From assembly GCA_963277665.1 (NCBI GenBank), contig OY728131.1, forward strand, positions 1,390,502,688 to 1,390,566,687: 64,000 nt of DNA, read 5' to 3'. Shown here piece by piece: positions 25,212-37,495 of the stretch. The notes beneath the pieces are model-generated. The model was not told where the DNA came from. It did not search any database and was given only the letters and a program-made list of their open reading frames with translations. Made by a program: the position numbers and the translations under genes. The first letter of the stretch is position 1. Every line of letters begins with the position of its first letter. This DNA comes from Viscum album. Taxonomy: Eukaryota; Streptophyta; Magnoliopsida; Santalales; Viscaceae.

Positions 25212-28200
25212 TGTAACACCCCATGATTCAACCATACGATTCTCTTTGAATAATGAAATAGCTTGTGTTGTATGCAACATTGAGTTCTAACATACCATGG
25301 CCAATCAAACTACCCATTATGAATATTAATAAACACTTTTCTAAATTTTATAAATTATATTTTTCAATATGGACTTAATTTTTGGATTCAGAATATCAAA
25401 ATTAGCATAGGGTTAATTTTTTGTATTTTTCAAAAAAAAAATCAATTTTTTATGAATAGTGAAAAAAACACAGCAATATTGTTTAAGACTGACTTTTTAT
25501 TTAAATAATTACTTATTATTTTTAATTTTGTTTTATGTAAAAATATATACATAATACCTATATATGTTCATTGTAATTCTTCGGAGTAACATTATAATTA
25601 AATTATATGTATAAACTTTTATTGTATTTTTTAATGTCTTTTACCCACCTTCTAAGCACATTTGAACATTTTCATAAAATGTAATTTTACCACATCTATG
25701 AATTGAATTTCAAAAATCTGGGAGACACAGTTGACTTCATTAAATAAAATGTGGTTCAATAAAATGAAAATTATTTTGGTTGAATAGTAACTTTTGACAT
25801 TCTTTTACCATAGTTAAAAGTAAATAGGGTAATTAAAGGTAAAAATTGACACTTTAATTACATTAATACAAGTCCAAATTTTATAGGATAAGTTTATATC
25901 GACCAAAATTAACCATAGGAATGAAAACTTATCATTTTGGTCTTCTTGGATTAGATTAGGACATTTATTATTATTTTAATTAAAGAAGAGTTAAAAGTGT
26001 TAAATTCAATGTTTAATAACTAAATTTTGTTAATATATGTTTATAGATACGAAAATTTTGACATTAAATATTCATTAGAAAGATAAAAATATTTCCTAGA
26101 TAATTTTATTTTATTTATAATTTTTTTACATTATATAATTATATTTATTTATGATACAATGATGATGTAGTAATTACCTTATTATTGAATGATTAAATTA
26201 GTTGATATTATGAATATTAATATAATTTAAAATTGAGACTTTTGATGTAGTAAACGAAATTTATAGGTTAATATGACATGTTACGGTTTATTATATAAAT
26301 AATTTTTGAAGTGATAATGTGTTTATGACATTAAAAAAACTGAAATTCTAAATATTGTCATAATTGACATAAATGAGTTTTTAAAACATATACAATATTA
26401 TTAATTAATATAATGTTCATAAAAATATAATTTTCTTTTAAAAGACATAGATAATGTTATATATATATATAAAATGAACCACTTGGGGTTATCTTGTCTT
26501 TTTATAGTATGTTTATTAAAAATTTATTATAATAATATTAGAATTCATGGTAAATTTTAAACTATTTAACTAAGAGTTAAAAATAAAATATATGGTTAAT
26601 ATGGTGACCTAAACTTGTATAAAACCTATTGGTTGAGATATTTTCGACCCAAGACCATCTTTACCTCAATATAAATTCTTTTTGTGCCAAATATAAACTG
26701 ATTATGATTATATAATAAAATAATATTTCACGTTTTTCCGAAAGATACCCTCACCTCTCTTATATAAGGGTACATCCCCTTCTCTAAAAATCACACCTCA
26801 AAATCCATTTGGCTTGGTCTAACACTACTCAAATATCCTCCCAACTACCATCACTTATACCAAGGGTACTTACATTGACCAGCAATCAAACCTAATGATC
26901 TATTTTGGTCAACTTAATAAGAAACACATGAATAAAAGTTAATAATTTGACCACCTCTTTCAAATTTCTTTTCTTATGCCACTTTCTCATTCATTGTTTT
27001 TTCCATACCAAAAATAATAACTACAATACCTTATACATAATGTGATTTTATTATAAATATGGGACAACCATATTCATTATTGTATCCATCCTAATAATGA
27101 CAATTCACCACACGTGCGTGTGTAAAGTTTACCGTCTCCACGTCGTGGTGTTGTTTGTTATTCAAGTACTTCATTATTTAGATGGGTATAAAATGATTAT
27201 AACTGATTTAAATAATAAATAATAAATATGAATTATTATTTATATATTATATAATATCCAATTACATGTGATTTAGCCATCAATAAAATGATATTTTCGC
27301 CTGTGCGTACTTACGAATTACCGTCTCCACAGACGCGATGAAATTCATTCCCCATCATAATCATTCAAGAATTATTTTCAGTTTATGAATAAAAATAATG
27401 TTTAAAAAATTTATATCATTCTGGATTTGAATCAAATACATCCTATCCATAAAAAACATAGCTTACGTATCCTATCATTTAAAGTAAAACAAATCTCTTA
27501 ACACCCGAAACAATGATACTACTAACATATTATTAACATAGCAATATTATAAGATCATATATGATATCATATTTATGTATGTGGTTCTTGTATAATTTAA
27601 AAAAAATTATTTAAAAATTATATGGTAATTTAACATACCCTCGATTAAGGAAAAGTACATTATAAGGGTTAATTCTACAATCTCTTCATTATCCAAGGTT
27701 TTCTATACACGAGTATCCATGAGGACCTCTTTATCATCCACAACCATTTTCATTAAAATATATATCAAAACATTTTTAATATTTCCAATAATATTGGTTG
27801 AAGTCATTTATAACATTGATTAACTTTTTATATAATGTTTTGAATGGAATCCTTCTTCCATTTTCCAAACAAGGTACATTACGACCTTTTCGACAGAATA
27901 AGGAAACAATGTTTTTTAACTTATACAGCATGTGTGGCTATTTTCTTCCATGATTACACATTTAAAACTTCACTTACATGATTATAATATTATTTTTAAA
28001 ATAAATTATTTCTTTTATAATTATGTGACTTTTAAATGATTTCAAAATAGAAAGAGATATTTCTCTCAGATATTGTGGATTTCATCTATGTTAGGATCCA
28101 TTGATGGATTACACAGTTGATTGATGTTGATTTAATATTACAAAATATTTCCTATTGTATTGATGGTTTTGTGATATGTTTTACTGTGTATGTGGTATTT

Positions 28201-28949
28201 TTATACCATTTATAGTTTATGGATAAACTGTAGACATTTTGTATGGTAGTTTTAATATGAATGTTTATCTTATCTTTCATCATTTTCATATGAAGAATGC
28301 ATTGGACATAGTAAGTGATGGGTGGAGTCTGTTATAGCTTCTCAATGCATCGGTAGATCTCTTGAGAAAAACTAGTGTCTTGGAATAAGTCCTTCACAAA
28401 ATCTTATTTATAGTCTGGGAACGAGGCCTTGACTATGTGGTTATGATGTCCAGCATTATGAATTCCATCATTATGAAATTGGATATTGATATTACATGCT
28501 GTTATTCGACTAGTAAAATATCCATGTAAAAAAGTAAATAGAATTATTTGACTTATCATTTCTTTATTATTATAATGTTTATGTTAAAAAGGCTTGGGGT
28601 TTAGTCTTATACATTTCCATTAATTATTAATCTAATTTATGGAATTTTACCCTATATTGTTTTCCTTACTGAGCATCTATGTTCACCGTGTTATTATGTT
28701 TTATTTTTTTCTAGGATCTGAAGATGTATATTACAATTGACCTGCAGAAATAGGCTAAAGGATTTATGAGTTTTCAATGGGGATACAAGTTTGTTTTCAT
28801 TATTAAATGATGTAATGTAAAACATATGTATGTATCTAGTACTTCGAAGGATACTAAACTGATAGGACTTTCGAGACATGATTCCTTGTATCATGCCAAT
28901 GTTATCTAATAACACACCAACTCTGGGTAACCGGTGTCAATTCATTATA
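25212..28949 (+). repeat. 5' LTR of element A
   Basis: 3.74 kb. It matches the 3' LTR on both sides of D. For example, ttgaataatgaaatagcttg (25247) matches 33993, ttgacttcattaaataaaatgtgg (25731) matches 34471, and ccgaaacaatgatactactaa (27507) matches 42805. It ends ...ttcattata, from GTTACA in the other copy. TATATAAG at 26761 is the promoter candidate. Frames inside it (24969-25280 and 28694-28915, both minus) are shadows. Confidence 0.93.
26761..26768 (+). promoter_or_regulatory. TATA box candidate in A's 5' LTR
   Basis: TATATAAG follows cctcacctctct and is followed by a pyrimidine-rich cccttctct segment. The same context at 35501 in the 3' LTR reads TATAAAAG. The conserved position in both copies supports it as the start of transcription of the element. 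Confidence 0.6.
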
Positions 28950-28951
28950 GT

Positions 28952-28961
28952 TGGTATCAAA
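28952..28961 (+). other. primer-binding site (initiator Met-tRNA) of element A
   Basis: TGGTATCA, two bases after the LTR end, is the usual plant chromovirus sequence complementary to the 3' end of initiator Met-tRNA. The following bases have decayed (aataa in place of GAGC). Confidence 0.8.
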
Positions 28962-29099
28962 TAAATTTTAATAAAAACCTTGGAAACTAGATTTAGAAAA
29001 ACTATGATTAGAAAGCATTACCCTAAGATAGTATTTTGGGATTATTATAGAAGAACATCATAGAATTTTGATAATTTATAGATTTTTTGAGTTTTACCA

Positions 29100-30420
29100 A
29101 CAATACGTCCCTCTCTAGATATGAGCAGGTAGAGGAGGCTCTGGAACAAATGTACCTAGGAGTGAAAACTACGACAAGGAGTTTCAGGCTTGACTAGGGG
29201 TATCCTTTTACATGACAATGGGCCTTGCTACACTCTTGGTCACAACACACATAGGGAAAATTCTTAGGAGCATTCACATTTTCTTTACAAATTATTATGA
29301 AGGATTTTTGAGGGTATACATCCTCTAAGAAAATATTTTTACGGTTATGGATTATATCCATAAACTGTTAAATTCATGTTAAGTGTTTTACATGTTTCGA
29401 ATTATGTATTTTTATTAATAAAAAAATCTTGTGTATGCACTTGTTTAGAATGATCTCCTAGTGGAAGGAATGGAAATTGTATCAATCCACGTAATCTATG
29501 TAGGGATTACCCTCCTACTCAATATAATTATAGTGGAGCTAGTGATGTATCTAGTGTCAATCAGCTCATCCCCATACTAGGAAAACTCACTCAGGTTATG
29601 AATAATAACCTTACTTGTATGGAGTACCCAGGAACACAATGCATAGGATCAATGGTAGAACACTTCATGAGGAAACAACCACAAAAATTAAATAAGACTA
29701 CAAATCTATTTGTATCTAAGAAATAGATAAGTTACTTGGAAAAAATATTTCATGCATTGGGTAGAAGTGACAGGGAAAAAGTTTTCATGGCAGTTTATCA
29801 CATCACGGGGGATATAGATCAATGGAGGTCAATAATTCAAAACACAAATGAAGATTAATAAGTATCAAATATGAAATAGAGGGAGTTTAAAAAACTTCTC
29901 ATAGAAAAATAACTTCCTCCTAATCATTGAGCAGATATGGAATGCCAATTTATGAGTCTGTGGAAAACGGAGGGTGAGAATGTCACAAAGAGGGAGGGTC
30001 ATATTACATGGTTATCAAGGTATGCATAAGATAATATACATAACCCAAGGAGTAATACATATCGATTCATTTATGGGTTAACACAATTTCTCTGTCGAGA
30101 ATTAGTCTCACAATCCTTCTCATTACACAATGATATTTTCTACTGTTCTATCAGGAAAGAAAATGAATTCTCTGTGTCTTATGACATTAAATAAAATAAA
30201 GATAAGAAGAGATTAACTGAAAACTCTGGAAATGGAAATAATGGGAAGAAGAGAATAGTTTAATTTATATCCTGTAGTAAATGTGGGAAGAAAACCCATA
30301 GTAATTTCCTGAAGGGAATGAGAGTCTATTACAAGTGTGTTGCAAAGGACAACAAGCTCATTTTTTCAAGGGAAAGAAATAGGATTTCAATGTTTAATTC
30401 TAAAATTGTTTAGAAATTGT
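29100..30420 (+). pseudogene. gag remnant with zinc knuckles (element A)
   Basis: Gag makes the particle shell. From about 29660 the translation follows the gag domain: FMRKQPQKLN, then YLEKIFHALGRSDREKVFMA (29733-29793), where the family reads 'WLxEMEKIFxALxCxDxxKVxxAxYxL'. Then come YHITGDIDQWR, REFKKLLIEK, ITWLSRYA and YRFIYGLTQFLCREL (to about 30107). Zinc knuckle CSKCGKKTHSNFL (30273-30311) keeps Cys, Cys and His, but its last Cys is Leu. A second, weaker one follows (YYKC at 30330). Stops interrupt it, for example TAG at 29727. The 5' part, 29100-29560, is less clear. Confidence 0.85.
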
Positions 30421-30449
30421 GCATTGTGAAAAATATTGTCCTAAGCTTT

Positions 30450-30960
30450 AGAGAATCATAACATAGAAATGGAAAATGGAGAAAGTCCAAGCGTATGTGA
30501 TCACTACTGTTGTGGTTGATTCTTTTAATAATGTGGTAGAAGGTAATTTAATGATTTTTTCATATTTATCTAATGCTTTATTTTACTCTAGATCATTTCA
30601 TTGTATCATATCTTCTTATTTTTCTATCAAAATTAGATATTTCTAATATTATTTAATAAAAAAGTTCTATGTTAAAACTCTTAAAGGAAATATTAATGAT
30701 ACAATGTTTTGTGAATCAGTTCTCATTAGGGAATATAAATATTTTTTTATCTTTTGATCTAATCGTTATTCTCGTGATTTTATTTGATAAAATCATTGTT
30801 ATGTATTGGCTTTTAGACCATGATGAAAAAAAATTTGTAAGAAGAAGGATGTTACAATCTTCGATGATGATAAAGAGTAACTAATCTTTAGAGAAGAAAC
30901 ACCACCACCAGATTCTTATCTAGTTCCACCATTAGTAGCTCTTCTAAATTCAATTATTGG
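30450..30960 (+). pseudogene. aspartic protease remnant, catalytic Asp lost (element A)
   Basis: VVEGNLMIFSYLSNALFYSR and SFHCIISSYF (30535-30625) match the start of the gypsy protease, which has 'ILFDSGAxHSFIS'. The catalytic Asp codon is TAC (Tyr, 30584-30586), and the Gly that follows it in the motif is Arg. The central and C-terminal part is poorly preserved. It lies between gag and the protease-RT linker. Confidence 0.75.
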
Positions 30961-31800
30961 GGAGGAATAGTGGGAATAAAATTTCGGTATAGAAAGGAAT
31001 GTTCAAATAGAGTAATTACCTAGTATACAAGAATGTGTTAATTTGTTTCTAGAGAATTTACCTAGACATCCTCTAGAATGAGTGATTGAGTTTCCCACTG
31101 AATTAATTTCATGGTCCAAGGCCCATATTGAACACCCATTATAGAATGTCCACGGTAGAATTAGTGGAACTAATGAAACAACTAGAGGAATTGAGAAATA
31201 AAGGATTTATTCACCCTAGTGTTTCTCCATGGGGATCCCCTTTTCTTTTTGTTAAGAAATATGGATCTATGCGGTTTTGCATTGACTATAGGGTGATCAA
31301 TGCTATAATAATAACGAACATGTATCTCCTACATATCATTGATGACTTAATCGATCAAATCCCTGAAGCTCAATATTTTTTAAAGATTTAGCTTCGATCT
31401 GGATATCATTAGTTGTGTGTGAATAAGGTATACATTCCTAAGATATCATTTCATACTAGATATGGACATTATGTGTTTATTGTAATACATTTTGGATTGA
31501 CTAATTCACCCTCTATCATTATGGATCTAATTAATATAGTTTTCCAAGAATATATTAATAACATTGTAGTGGTATTTATTTTTGATATCTTGGTATACTC
31601 CAAAAGCTACAAACATCATGAAAATCACTTGCGCACTTGTCTAAAGTCTATTAGAAGAAATGAATTATATGGGATGTTTACCATGTGTGAATTTAGGCTT
31701 CATGAGATTCATTTTTATGTCCATATTATCTCTAATGATGGAATCTCTATTGATCCTTCTATGATATAAGAAATACAAGAATGTCCATCACCGACGAGTA
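30961..31800 (+). pseudogene. reverse transcriptase remnant (element A)
   Basis: Two long frames (31128-31391 and 31413-31769) cover most of the domain. Blocks are [54 protein letters not shown], then after TAG LCVNKVYIPKISFHTRYGHY, FGLTNSPSIIMDLINIVFQE and NIVVVFIFDILVYSKSYKHH. The catalytic pair F-I-D-D of the family reads F-I-F-D (Phe codon 31581-31583), so the first metal-binding Asp is gone. The TAG at 31410 stands at a conserved Gln (CAG). HIISNDGISIDPSMI closes the domain. Confidence 0.95.
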
Positions 31801-32480
31801 TAACTGCGGTACAGAGTATTATTGGTTTAGAAGGCTATTATCAGCGTTTCATCCCAAATTTTTCCTACTTGGATAACCCATTAAACAAGATCACATTTAA
31901 AGGCGTTAAATTTATTGGTAAAAAAGTGTTTGAAGAATGTTTTGAGGAACTGAAGAGATGATTAGTCAGTGCTCCTATATTAACTCTACCATCAGGGAAG
32001 AATGGGTTTGTTATTTATAGTGATGCTTCAAAGAAATTACATGGTTGTGTACTTATGGAGAATGATTGGGTTATTTTCTATGCAGCGTGATAATTAAAAA
32101 TTTAGGATCAAAATTATCCTACCCATGATCTTGAGTTAGCTGCTCAAATCTTTTCTTCGAGTATATGGAGACATTATATCAATGGTGAATAAAGTGAGAT
32201 ATATACTGATCACAATAGTTTGAAATATATATTATCACATATAAAAATCAACCTAATGTAAAGGGTATGGCTTAAACTACTCAAGGATTATGATATCACG
32301 AAACACTACAACCTGGGGAATGAAAATAAGGTGGCAGATGCTTTGAGCAGAAAGTATCATGGAGTTTAGAACAATATGAGAGTTGAAATGGATCCTATGT
32401 TCTTGGATCTAGTAATGATTGATATGGGAATAATCATGGAACTTGAAACACCAATACATTTTCAAATGGTTTCCAAACTA
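31801..32480 (+). pseudogene. RNase H remnant (element A)
   Basis: The connection and RNase H are readable almost throughout: IIGLEGYYQRFIPNFSYLDN, FEECFEELKR, then after TGA LVSAPILTLPSGKNGFVIYS, DASKKLHGCVLMENDW, NYPTHDLELAAQIFSSSIWR, EIYTDHNSLKYILSHIKINL and VWLKLLKDYDITKHYNLGNE, ending NKVADALSRKYH. The catalytic Asp in SDAS and the Asp of TDHNSL are present. Stops at 32088-32093 (TGA TAA) lie at conserved Arg-Gln codons, explained by two C-to-T changes. It is broken, but close to its ancestor. Confidence 0.93.
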
Positions 32481-33720
32481 TCTTTACTATAAAGCATAAA
32501 ATGATCATATATTGATGAAGAAGAGTTTCAAAAGAATATTAAAGCTCTAAATGATTAGAGATTGATTGACTTTGTATATGAAAATGGGATTTTGAAACTT
32601 GGGAAGAACCATTGGGTTCCTGAAATTCCTGATCTAAAAAGTGAATTTTTGAATGATTCTCATAGCTCCAATTTCTATATACACCCTGGTAGAAATAAGA
32701 TGTATATACATTTGAAGGAACATTTTGGGTTGAACAAATTAAGAGGGAGATTGATGATTATGTGTCAAGATGTATGGTTTTTCAATGGGTGAAGGATGGA
32801 AGACAACAAACATAAGGATTCAAGATTCCTCTTCCCATACCTGAGTGTAAATTGGATGATATTATGATTGACTACTTCATGGGGCTACCAAAGACTCCTA
32901 GAAGGAATGATGCAATATGGGTCACTGTTGATAATCTTACCAAAACAACACATTTTCATTCGATAAAATAATATTTACCACATGAATGCTTATCAATACT
33001 ATGTATTAATGAAGTTATAATGCTTCATGGTTTACCCCTATCGATTGTTTCTGATCGTGATCTCCATTTTACATCACAATTCTAGAAAATTCATGAGAAG
33101 GCCCTCGATACTAAACATTGTATGAGTACTGCCTACCACCCTCAAACTGATGGACAACCAGAATAGACTATTCAAACCATAGATGACATGTTGAGATCTT
33201 TCTCACTTGACATTCAAGGTATGTGGGATCAATATTTAGCTCTGGTAGAATTTTATTACAGAAATATCTTACATTCAAGTATTCAGATGGCACCATATGA
33301 GGCGTTATATGGAATGAGATGTCGCACACCAACTTGTTGGGATGATGTTGGTGAAAGAAAACTCATAGGCTAACAACATGGTGAGGAAACAATAGAAAAG
33401 GTGAAGATTATCCAAAGCTACATCAAATCATCTCAAACTAAGAAAAAATATATATGCCGATAACCGAAGGAAGGATTTGGGATTTCAAGTAAGAGATCAT
33501 GTTTCCTTGAAGGTATCTCCTTGGAATGGTGTTATATGATTCCACAAGAAGGATAAATTATTTCCAAGGTACATATGACCATTCGAAATTCTAGAACGAA
33601 TTTGAGTTGTAGCTTATCATTTTGAAATGCCTTCAAGTATCTCTAAAGTTCAGGATGTGTTCCTATTAATACTATTGTGAAAATACATTCCTTACTCAAC
33701 ACATGTACTCACCTATGAAG
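32481..33720 (+). pseudogene. integrase remnant with D-D-E still present (element A)
   Basis: Integrase order is complete: VYENGILKLGKNHWVPEIPD (32574), the zinc arm HSSNFYIHPGRNKMYIHLKE (32659) with CQDVWFF, the core IDYFMGLPKTPRRNDAIWVT (32867-32926) with Asp codon 32870-32872, LPLSIVSDRDLHFTSQF (33033-33083) with Asp codon 33053-33055, and AYHPQTDGQPE (33131-33163) with Glu codon 33161-33163. The three catalytic residues therefore survive although the frame is broken. IQMAPYEALYGMRCRTPT (33280-33333) and the C-terminal barrel follow with several shifts. The neighbouring RT and protease have lost catalytic residues. Confidence 0.92.
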
Positions 33721-33911
33721 AAATGGAACTGGAACCCAATTTGTCCTATTGTGAAGTTCCTGTCAAGATTCTTGATAGTAGAGAAGAAGTGTTGAGAAAC
33801 CGGATAACTCGTCTGGTAAAAGTTCTATGGAGAAACCATATGATTGAGGAGGCAACATGGGAACCCGAGGAACATATGATGAAGAACCACCCAAATATTT
33901 TTTTGTTGTAG
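33721..33911 (+). pseudogene. chromodomain at the pol 3' end (element A)
   Basis: The frame 33723-33911 reads VPVKILDSREEVLRNRITRL, VKVLWRNHMIEEATWEPEEH and MMKNHPNIF, ending at TAG. It has the typical gypsy chromodomain pattern 'VKVLWxNHxxEEATWE' and is open to its natural end. In living chromoviruses this domain recognises modified histone and guides insertion. The purine tract starts 31 bases after the stop. It is the clearest intact reading in the window, although it is only a domain and not a gene. Confidence 0.9.
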
Positions 33912-33942
33912 TCTTCTTGAAATTTCTACGATGAAATTATTT

Positions 33943-33958
33943 GAAAGAGGGAAGAATT
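33943..33958 (+). other. polypurine tract of element A
   Basis: aaagagggaagaa stands directly before the 3' LTR start TGATACCCC at 33959. It is purine-only apart from two T at its end. Confidence 0.75.
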
Positions 33959-35794
33959 TGATACCCCAAGTTTTCTCAGTACACATATATTTGAATAATG
34001 AAATAGCTTGCGCTGTACTGATCTTCGAGTTCTATCAAACCACGACCAATCAAACTATTCGTTATAAATAGTAATAACCACTTTTTGAAAATTTTAATTT
34101 TTATTTTTCAAAATGGAATTTTTTTTGGATTCTAAAAAACAACATTATCTTAGGTTGAATTTATAGAATTTTTCTGAAACCATTTAATTTTTTATTAGTA
34201 GTGAAAAAACACTGCAGTATTTTCTATAACCGAATTTTTATTTAATTATTATTTTATTTTATATAAATATATTTTTGTTAAAAAAATACACATACTACCT
34301 ATATAAGTTCAATTTAATTCTTTATATTCATTTTATAATAAAATTAGATGTATAAATATTTATTGAATTTTTTAACCCCTTTTACTCACCATCTAGGAAC
34401 ATTTGAAAATTTTCATAAATCATAATTTTACTGCTTCTGTGAATTGGATTTCAAAAATTAGAGTTACATGGTTGACATTAGTAAGTAAAATGTGGTTCAA
34501 TAAGTTAAAAATAATTTTGGGTGAATAGTAACTTTCTACTTTTATTTACCACGTTTTAAAATAAATAGGGTAATTGAAAGTAATAAAATGATATTATAAT
34601 TATCTTAATACATGGCATAATTCTTCTAGATAAGTTTATTTAGACCAAAATCAACAATAGGAATGAAATATGATCCTTTTGGTCCACTTGGATTAGATTA
34701 AGACATTTATTATTATTTCAATTAAAGAAGAGTTAAAAGTGTTAAATTCAAAGATTAATAACTAAACCATTTTTAATATATGGTTATATATAAGATAACA
34801 TAGAATATAAATATTAATTATAAATATAAAAATATTTCCATCATAATCGTATTTTATTTAAAAAATTTAGATATTAAATAATTAAATTCACTTATGACAT
34901 AGTGATGATGCAGTAATTACCTTTTTATTGAAACATGAAAATAATTGAAATTATAAATATTAATATTATTATAAATTGAGGATTTTGAGTTATTCCACAA
35001 TTTTTATAAATTAATATAAAATGCTAGGGTTTATTATATATATTTATTTAAGTTATATAGTTGTTATGACTTCCACAAAAACCTAATTCTAAATAGAGTC
35101 AAAATTGACATAAATGAGTTCTTAAAACAAACACTATATTATTAATTGATATAATATTCATAAACATTGAAGTATTTACAAATGTAATTAGATAAGGTTA
35201 TATATATAAATAATTAACCGCTAGGAATTATCTTGTATTTTTATAGTATATTTATTAACCATTTATTATACTAATACAGTAATACATGGTAAAAGATAAA
35301 CTATTTAACTTAGAGTGAAATATGACAGATAAAGTTAATATGGTGACCTAAACCTATATAAAACCTATTTTTTTTAGATTCTTTTTGCCCATCCCCACCA
35401 TATCCTAGAACAGAAATCATTTTGGTTTCATTATAAACTGATATTGATTTTATAATTAAATAATATTTCAACTTTTTCCTAAAGTGACCCTCACCTCTCT
35501 TATAAAAGGGTATTTTCCCTTCTCTCAGAATCCCACCTCCAAATCCATTTGGTTCAGCCAAACCCTACTCCAATATACTTCCAACTACCCTCACATCTAC
35601 CTAGAGTCCTTACTTTGATCATAATTCCATCCTATGGAGTCCATTTGATCAACTCAAAAAGAAACACCCAAAGAAGAGGTAATAATTTCACCACCTCTTT
35701 CAAAGACCTTTTCTCCTTCCACTTACTATTTAATTATTGCTTCAATAACAAAATAATAACTACAATACATTGTAAATTCAATTATGTTATTATA
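33959..35794 (+). repeat. 3' LTR of element A, left part
   Basis: It matches 25212-27050 of the 5' LTR. The start TGATACCCC is a decayed TGTAACACC. The promoter candidate TATAAAAG lies at 35501. A leader block with gaagaggtaata follows (about 35675). The match ends near ttattata (35787-35794), where element D begins. Confidence 0.92.
35501..35508 (+). promoter_or_regulatory. TATA box candidate in A's 3' LTR
   Basis: TATAAAAG lies in cctctcttataaaaggg and is followed by a pyrimidine-rich ttttcccttctctc segment. The 5' LTR has TATATAAG at the same place. Confidence 0.65.
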
Positions 35795-37472
35795 TATATG
35801 GTACAATTATTATCCTCTGAAATAGGCTAATATTCATTGTTAATATTTATAATATTCATGAGATTAATTATTCATAAACACCATTTTAGTGCATTTTACA
35901 CTTTGAACATTATTTCACATTATGATTGTAATTAATCATTCAAATACACTATTACATGGTTTACCTTTATATAAGGAACAATTAATGATTTTATATCACT
36001 TGATGATTCACTTTGGAGGGCTACGAAAATGGGATTTCATGCCAACACATTCTGGGCTAAGTAAACTGTGCAGAAGCCAAATAAAAAGACTGTAGCGGCC
36101 AAGATACAAGCCCAGTGATTCCAAAAAGATATCTTATGATAGATTAAATCATGGTTATTATTTAATTAATAGGTCGAAAGTTCTAATTCGGTTTTTTGGA
36201 TGGAGTTACAGGTGGCCCAACATGGAGATAAAATTATTGGCATGAATTTGTGGCCAAAACAAACAGCCCACCAATTTATTCATATCTCGGAAACCCCAAA
36301 ATTTTTTTGAATGATTTTTTACAGAGACATAGTAAAGTTCCAGATATTAATTTGTCTCTTTTATGACCCACTCAAATTTTTCCATCTATAAGGGAATTTA
36401 GGTGCCTCTTTTCATTATATGAAAGGTGGATACAACATCAGATCAAGGGTGGGAATGTCTCATCTCCCTTATTTTCCACCACCCTTGGCGTACCATAATA
36501 TAGTGTGAAGAAATTAAATATTGTAAGATCGACCCAAGGCTCCTAAATTTTCTATTTAAGGACCTAGTGTTGTAGGATTTAGGGATTTGTTGTGCTTGGT
36601 TTCATTGTAGTGTTATGCTTCCGCTTTGTGTTTGTAATCACATTTCTTTCTCATGTAAGTTGTTCAATTCAACATAGTTTCTTAATAGAAGTTCTTTACA
36701 TCCACTTATTCTATTATTATTCATATAACTTTGATACCATTTCCACAATGTGTGAGTTTATTCACACTATACATTGTTAAATTTATCACACAATGGTGGA
36801 GTGATCGTTATTTTTTCGTTTTCTTTTTTACTTCTCGATTTCCTCACTCATGAGTCTACTTCGCACTTCCATTGAATCCATAGTATCATTGGAGGTCTAA
36901 AACTATAATGGTTTGATCCAATGGAGTATCAAGGGGATGTATTAGATGTTATTTATAACTCCATTCAAACTTAATCACTTCTTTTAATTGTGATTTTTAT
37001 TTCATGATTTTAAAAATTCTTTGTCCTTGTTGAATTTTATGGCCACATACATCAAGTGTTAATACAAACCGTTACCTTGGAGTGATAATGAATTTTATCC
37101 TCCAAGTGTATATGTGATTAGTATTAGGGTGTGTAGGAATTAAAATAGTAAGTGATGAAATTGTTTGAACTTTTAGAATACCCTCATCGGAAATATACGA
37201 AATTAAAACCGTTAAAAAATAATTTCATCCAATCCATCCCATGTGATAACCAAGGATCAAATCATTATTTTAAATTAAATTCAGCTCTTTATCTTAGAAT
37301 TCCACTAAACCCATCTAAAATCAACCCATGTTGGCTACTTCATAACCAAACACATTTCATAGAATGTACGTTTATGTAGGTATCTTCTAAGGTCTTTGAG
37401 GATTCAATAACACAAGCTAAACTAAAAGAGAACACATAAACAAAAAACATTCGGTAAATTTGGGCCAGACCA
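35795..37472 (+). repeat. 5' LTR of element D
   Basis: It matches 40687-42360, for example aataggctaatattcatt (35821) at 40713, caacacattctggg (36044) at 40936, gtgttatgcttccgctttgtgtttgtaatc (36610) at 41505, and aataatttcatccaa (37219) at 42109. ctatttaagg (36552) may be the TATA region. The small frames 36592-36780 and 37152-37379 are chance. Confidence 0.88.
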
Positions 37473-37477
37473 AATTT

Positions 37478-37495
37478 TGGATCCATTTCCAGGGA
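37478..37495 (+). other. primer-binding site (Asp-tRNA) of element D
   Basis: TGGATCCATTTCCAGGGA agrees with the Athila/Tat Asp-tRNA site at most positions. The differences fall mainly at former CG or GC sites, as expected from cytosine deamination. Confidence 0.7.

Noticed and set aside
35790..35794. Target duplication for element D (ttata against ataca)
   Set aside because: Only three of five bases agree and the site is AT-rich. Placement rests on the LTR alignment with element A.
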